Source: MedAcidi-G1 sp000817085
GTDB taxonomy: Bacteria; Actinomycetota; Acidimicrobiia; Acidimicrobiales; MedAcidi-G1
DNA length: 64,000 nucleotides
Direction of reading: 5' to 3'
Assembly: GCA_045568635.1 (NCBI GenBank)
Contig: JBJLAO010000001.1
Location: 372,001-436,000 of the forward strand
The position numbers were made by a program, and so were the translations under genes. Shown here in pieces: positions 60,546 to 64,000 of this stretch. Position 1 is the stretch's first letter. Each line of letters begins with the position of its first letter. The notes beneath the pieces are model-generated. The model was not told where the DNA came from, did not search any database, and worked only from the letters and a program-made list of their open reading frames with translations.

Positions 60546-61442
60546 CTATCCGATTCCCGTTAATTGTCTAGTTGGACGGCTTACTACCATCGCTAGTGTT
60601 CCTATCACTATTCCAATTCCTATTAGCTGCACTAAGCCCGGTTTTTCTTCCAGTAGCCACCATGCATAAAGGGGAACAATTGCAACAGCTAAAAGATTTA
60701 TAAGTCCCATTAAAACGAGTGAAACATGCCCGTGTGCAAAATTCTGCAGGAGATGGCCGGTCCCTGGAATTAATGAAATTATCAAGACAGGTAACCATTC
60801 TTCGCCAGTAGGCGGCGACAATCCTTCACCGAATGATAGAGCAGCGATGGCAACAGGAAGCAATGCAAAAATAGTTAACCACAACTGATAGGGAACAGAA
60901 TCTATTTCCGTTCTTGCTTTTTTGCTAATAACAAAGTACAAACAAAACAAAAGCATTCCGAAAAAAGCTAAAACGTCACCTGAAAGACTGGTTACACCTT
61001 CTTCTCTGCCTGTTTGAATCGTTAATGCAGTACCCGCAAGACTTAAGAATGACCAATAGTAAATCGAACGAGAAGGCCTTTCGTTAAAAAAACGAGTAGC
61101 AATGAACAAGAAAATTATTGGCTGGAGAGAGCCAATAACCATTGCATTTAAAACACTAGTCTCGCGTATAGAAGAGAAAAATAAAATTAATTGAAAACCA
61201 AAAACCAGACCTCCTACAAGAGAAATTCGGATCTCTTTAAAGGAAAATTTTCGTCTACTGAAAATATATAGATTAAGGTAAAAAAAACTTGCTACTAGAA
61301 GTCTCCAAAAAATAAGTCGAAAAATTTCCATTTCTGAAAGTTTTATTATGCTGGGAGCAAGAGCCATCAGAGTTATAGCGATAACCGAACTCACTCGTCC
61401 CAGAAAAGCTTTATTTGGAATTAAATTATTTTTCATAAACAT
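60546..61442 (-). CDS. EamA/DMT-superfamily transporter
   Basis: 298 residues, two EamA repeats with ten helices. Similar in motif to the transporter at 19205 (IPGTGHLLQNFAHGHVSLVLMGLINLLA versus its GSGHFLMNWAHLHVSLSLAGLLMLA, cited in parts). Substrate unknown. Two possible ATGs two codons apart; the first is given. Confidence 0.85.
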   Translation of the reverse strand: MFMKNNLIPNKAFLGRVSSVIAITLMALAPSIIKLSEMEIFRLIFWRLLVASFFYLNLYIFSRRKFSFKEIRISLVGGLVFGFQLILFFSSIRETSVLNAMVIGSLQPIIFLFIATRFFNERPSRSIYYWSFLSLAGTALTIQTGREEGVTSLSGDVLAFFGMLLFCLYFVISKKARTEIDSVPYQLWLTIFALLPVAIAALSFGEGLSPPTGEEWLPVLIISLIPGTGHLLQNFAHGHVSLVLMGLINLLAVAIVPLYAWWLLEEKPGLVQLIGIGIVIGTLAMVVSRPTRQLTGIG

Positions 61443-61479
61443 AAAAAGATCTTGATATTTGTTCGTTTAGTTTGACTTA

Positions 61480-62157
61480 TTAAGCGGATGTCTGAGCGGA
61501 GTCTTGTAAAGCTTGAAGTTCCAAAGTTAGTTGCTGTGTCCAACTTCCTAGCGAACTACGTTTTGAATTCTTGTCTGGAGCTGGGATCGGAGAACCAACA
61601 CAAATCCTGACTTTGTAAGGTTTTGGGAACTTACTCCCCGAGCCCATAGCTTTTTCGGTTCCATAAATCCCTATGGGGACAACAGGGACTCCACTCTTTG
61701 CGGCCAAATATGCGGTTCCATCAAAAAGTTCACCTATTTGATTGCCTTCCTGACGTGTACCTTCAGGAAAAACAAGAAGCGTTGAACCATTCTCCAGAAG
61801 AGTTTTTGCAATTTTCATTGATTCCCTATCAGCACTTCCTCTTCTGATAGGAAATCCACCTAAAGCAGAAAGGTACCAAGCAAATGGGCGAAACTTGAAA
61901 AGGCTCTCCTTTGCTAACGTTCTCATCCTTCTTTTGTGAAGTGGTGCTAACAGGATTGAATCAAGATTGGAGCGGTGTACCGGAGCCATAATTAAAGCAT
62001 TTTTTCCGTAGAGATTCTCTTTCCCAGAAACCTCCACGCGCAAGTAGGACCAAAGAAAGATACGCAGAAAAACTCTCGTCAATGCATAAACAGCCGAAGC
62101 TGCCTTACTCCCGGCTATTTTCTGAGCACGAATTTGCAGCTCTTCATTCATAATCAT
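61480..62157 (-). CDS. 1-acyl-sn-glycerol-3-phosphate acyltransferase (PlsC)
   Basis: 225 residues. HX4D acyltransferase motif APVHRSNLDSILL and FPEGTRQEG, with GIYGTEKAMG following. Hydrophobic N-terminus (about 20-45) anchors it to the membrane. Adds the second acyl chain to make phosphatidic acid. GAGG 7 nt before the ATG. Confidence 0.9.
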   Translation of the reverse strand: MIMNEELQIRAQKIAGSKAASAVYALTRVFLRIFLWSYLRVEVSGKENLYGKNALIMAPVHRSNLDSILLAPLHKRRMRTLAKESLFKFRPFAWYLSALGGFPIRRGSADRESMKIAKTLLENGSTLLVFPEGTRQEGNQIGELFDGTAYLAAKSGVPVVPIGIYGTEKAMGSGSKFPKPYKVRICVGSPIPAPDKNSKRSSLGSWTQQLTLELQALQDSAQTSA

Positions 62158-62333
62158 TGCTCTACCTCGAACTAGCCATTTACTAAATTAAAATTAAGAC
62201 ATTTGTTTTAAAAAACAGTTCCAAAATTCGACAACCGAAATCTAACTCAGCCTCCGTCATTCTAATTGCTAGTTGCCGAGCGATCGTCATATTAATTCTT
62301 CTAGTATGTAATCAAAGATAAATCGGCGGATAC

Positions 62334-64000
62334 ATGACAAAAAAACTAGTTTTAACAACAGTAACTCTTATCGCTTTAGCTGCTCTGGCTGGATGGTGGT
62401 TTCTTCTTCGTGACAATGCCCCACCACCACCGGACATGGAATCTGCTATACAAATTGCCTCTGCCGCACAGTTAACTTCCTCTACCACTACGACCACCTC
62501 TGTAGCTAATACGTCAACTGTCGTGCCGACTACTATTTCCCCAACTTCAACTACCGAAGTGCCGACCACTATCGCTCCAACTTCAACAACGCAGATTTTA
62601 GATTCAGTTGAAACTGGAGGTGTAGCGGGAACGTGGATGGTTGACACGTCAATTGGGTCTTTTGGTATTGACGAATCAACAAGTTCTTTTGTTGGTTTTC
62701 GTATACAAGAAGTACTTGCAAGAGGTATTGGAGAGGTAACAGCGGTAGGAAGAACTCCTCTAGTGGATGGCACTCTTAATTTCATTGAAGGATCTCTTAC
62801 AAAAGCAGAGATAACAGCTGATTTGACAGAGCTTCGAACTGACCGGTCCATGAGAGATTCAAAAGTTCAAAGCGCTCTTAACACCAAAACCCACCCAAAT
62901 GCAGTATTCATTCTGAATAAAACAATTCCCGTAAATAGTGAACAGATGATTGAATCAACTGTTCCCGGTTCTCTAACAGTAAACGGGGTAACTAACCAGA
63001 TCGAAGTAGAGCTACAAGCTCAATTAGTCGGCCAAATAATGACGGTGGTAGGAAAATTTGAAGTAACTCTAAGCGACTATCAGGTTGAAGCCCCATCCGC
63101 TCCAGTGGTGGTATCTGTCGAAGATGAAGCAATTGTTGAATTTCAACTGTTTTTTGTAGAAGCCACTTCGATAAATTCAACCACCGCTGCTGTTCCTACT
63201 ACGACTATGGATCCGTTGACAATAAAGAATGTAGAACAGTTAAATGAATACATAGCCGAGGCTACAAGCTTTGATCAATCGGATAGTGATTGGTTACTAC
63301 CTGGAAATCTTGACCCTTCCGCTGGAGGCGCTCCAGGCTTCACAAGATACGTATTTCGTCAAACTTCAGCGGGAGTTGTACCAACACTGGTTGAAGGCCC
63401 AATAGGTCCACAATTTAGATGTCAAGATGAAGATCTTCCATGTTCTTACCTTGAATTGAAAGAACTTCTTGAATCTAACTCTCCAATACCTGAACAGATG
63501 GGCCTCTCACCAGAGGAACTGACCAAATTAGTATCAGAACTAGATTTACTTAATGGATTTCTGGAAGAACACAGAGATGTGAACAAAGCTTGTGAAAAAG
63601 GTTATTTATCGGATCGAATACAAACCGCAAATATGGGTTCACACTTTATAAGAGCTGATGCCTTTGCTGATGGATTCAATCCAGGGGAACCTGAAATAAT
63701 TCTTTATGCACGTGCAGACGGGACTCTTCCTGGTGGGGCTCTCGGACAGTGTCGCGATGGCGCCTGGGATGGGCAGCCAATGATTTTGGTTGGGAGCGCT
63801 TTCATACTCCCCCCAACTCAAAAAAACAATAGCCACCCAGATGGCTTTACCGGCAATCTCGATAACTGGCATGTGCATCTGAATCTTTGCAGAGGAAACT
63901 CTACTGGAACCGATGCTTTCGTACCTAAAGAAGAATGTGAAAAATTGGGCGGAAAATTTCATGAAACTATAGGTTGGATGATGCACGCTTGGGTAAATCC
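62334..64000 (+). CDS. Secreted YceI-domain protein fused to an unrecognised Cys/His-rich domain (partial at right edge)
   Basis: Open frame of 555 codons with no stop before the window end. N-terminal membrane anchor/signal (about 3-22), a Thr/Ser/Pro linker (about 40-90) and a YceI domain (about 99-285): GTWMVDTSIGSFGIDEST, DSKVQSALNTKTHPNAVFIL and VNGVTNQIEVELQAQL. After another Thr linker comes a second domain from about 325: CQDEDLPC, then FIRADAFADGFNPGEPEIILYARADG, GQCRDG and NLDNWHVHLNLCRG with WHxH. That domain could bind a metal through His and Cys, but I do not recognise it. YceI proteins bind isoprenoid-type lipids. GGCGGA 5 nt before the ATG. Confidence 0.85.
   Translation, partial: MTKKLVLTTVTLIALAALAGWWFLLRDNAPPPPDMESAIQIASAAQLTSSTTTTTSVANTSTVVPTTISPTSTTEVPTTIAPTSTTQILDSVETGGVAGTWMVDTSIGSFGIDESTSSFVGFRIQEVLARGIGEVTAVGRTPLVDGTLNFIEGSLTKAEITADLTELRTDRSMRDSKVQSALNTKTHPNAVFILNKTIPVNSEQMIESTVPGSLTVNGVTNQIEVELQAQLVGQIMTVVGKFEVTLSDYQVEAPSAPVVVSVEDEAIVEFQLFFVEATSINSTTAAVPTTTMDPLTIKNVEQLNEYIAEATSFDQSDSDWLLPGNLDPSAGGAPGFTRYVFRQTSAGVVPTLVEGPIGPQFRCQDEDLPCSYLELKELLESNSPIPEQMGLSPEELTKLVSELDLLNGFLEEHRDVNKACEKGYLSDRIQTANMGSHFIRADAFADGFNPGEPEIILYARADGTLPGGALGQCRDGAWDGQPMILVGSAFILPPTQKNNSHPDGFTGNLDNWHVHLNLCRGNSTGTDAFVPKEECEKLGGKFHETIGWMMHAWVN
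62523..62594 (+). repeat. Two 36-bp tandem repeats encoding a Thr-rich linker
   Basis: Imperfect copies at 62523-62558 and 62559-62594, each beginning GTGCCGAC and encoding VPTT-I-x-PTSTT-type units (VPTTISPTSTTE, then VPTTIAPTSTTQ). Situated in the linker of the YceI fusion protein; such linkers vary in copy number between strains. Confidence 0.75.

Noticed and set aside
62312..62851. Minus-strand open frame of 179 codons
   Set aside because: It is the reverse of the Thr-rich linker and YceI domain on the plus strand, where domain motifs and a Shine-Dalgarno are clear.
1..64000. CRISPR arrays, insertion sequences, prophage or toxin-antitoxin modules
   Set aside because: Looked for regularly spaced repeats, transposases and integrases; none seen.

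Overview
The window reads as a chromosomal segment of a low-GC, streamlined member of the Actinobacteriota, most probably a marine Acidimicrobiia-type lineage. The basis is the actinobacterial gene order argS-lysA-hom-thrC-(kinase)-rho-rpmE-X-prfA-prmC-tsaC-rpiB, the actinobacterial trio of MSMEG_4193-type phosphatase, DUF3090 and SCO1664-type protein, a DUF3107 gene, a PdtaS-like kinase, a septum-formation-domain lipoprotein, luciferase-like (F420-type) oxidoreductases and an FrhB-like protein. GC is about 40 percent by eye, low for the phylum. I see no phage, insertion sequence, CRISPR array or rRNA. No gap between genes exceeds about 250 bp.

Layout. 1-5432: catabolic genes (DsbA-like fragment, MatB-like acyl-CoA synthetase, luciferase-like monooxygenase, TetR, GFA protein, L-lactate-dehydrogenase-like flavoprotein). 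5447-18668 (all minus): one long housekeeping block for arginyl-tRNA, lysine and threonine synthesis, transcription termination (Rho), ribosomal protein L31, release factor 1 and its methylase, t6A synthesis and RpiB. In the usual thrB position lies a phosphoglycerate-mutase-like gene, probably a non-orthologous homoserine kinase. 18805-20104: a small beta-rich protein and a DMT exporter. 20289-24854: a phosphonate-type ABC importer (phnD-phnC-phnE-phnE) and a ROK sugar kinase. 24851-30041: dienelactone hydrolase, tRNA-Arg(CCG), FrhB-like protein, UDG, and the phosphatase/DUF3090/SCO1664 trio. 30052-37735: EtfAB, lipid kinase, GDPD, PdtaS-like kinase, DUF3107, Mrp and a divergent SufR-like regulator with a strong palindrome between them, and a SixA-like phosphatase.

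37732-44306 (minus) is a complete, tightly overlapping System I cytochrome c maturation operon, ccmABCDEFGH, including a 52-codon ccmD and a CcmH fused to a CcmI-like TPR domain. 44366-49876 holds a septum-formation lipoprotein, a Nudix/Fur pair, a second luciferase-like enzyme, class I fumarase and a subfamily II haloalkane dehalogenase. 49933-52845 is a vitamin B12 importer (btuF-btuC-btuD) behind a cobalamin riboswitch whose expression platform can hide the Shine-Dalgarno sequence. 52869-62157 carries CysQ, FabH-like, ABC-F, SurE, a second (subfamily I) haloalkane dehalogenase, SDR, flavodoxin, two DMT transporters and an acyltransferase. The window ends inside a large secreted protein with a YceI domain fused to an unrecognised Cys/His-rich domain.

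Together the genes suggest an aerobic heterotroph with c-type cytochromes, flavin/F420 redox chemistry, ETF-linked oxidation, imported B12 and phosphonate-type compounds, and the ability to attack halogenated alkanes. All ten convergent gene pairs lie between 13 bp overlap and 11 bp gap, leaving almost no room for intrinsic terminators.
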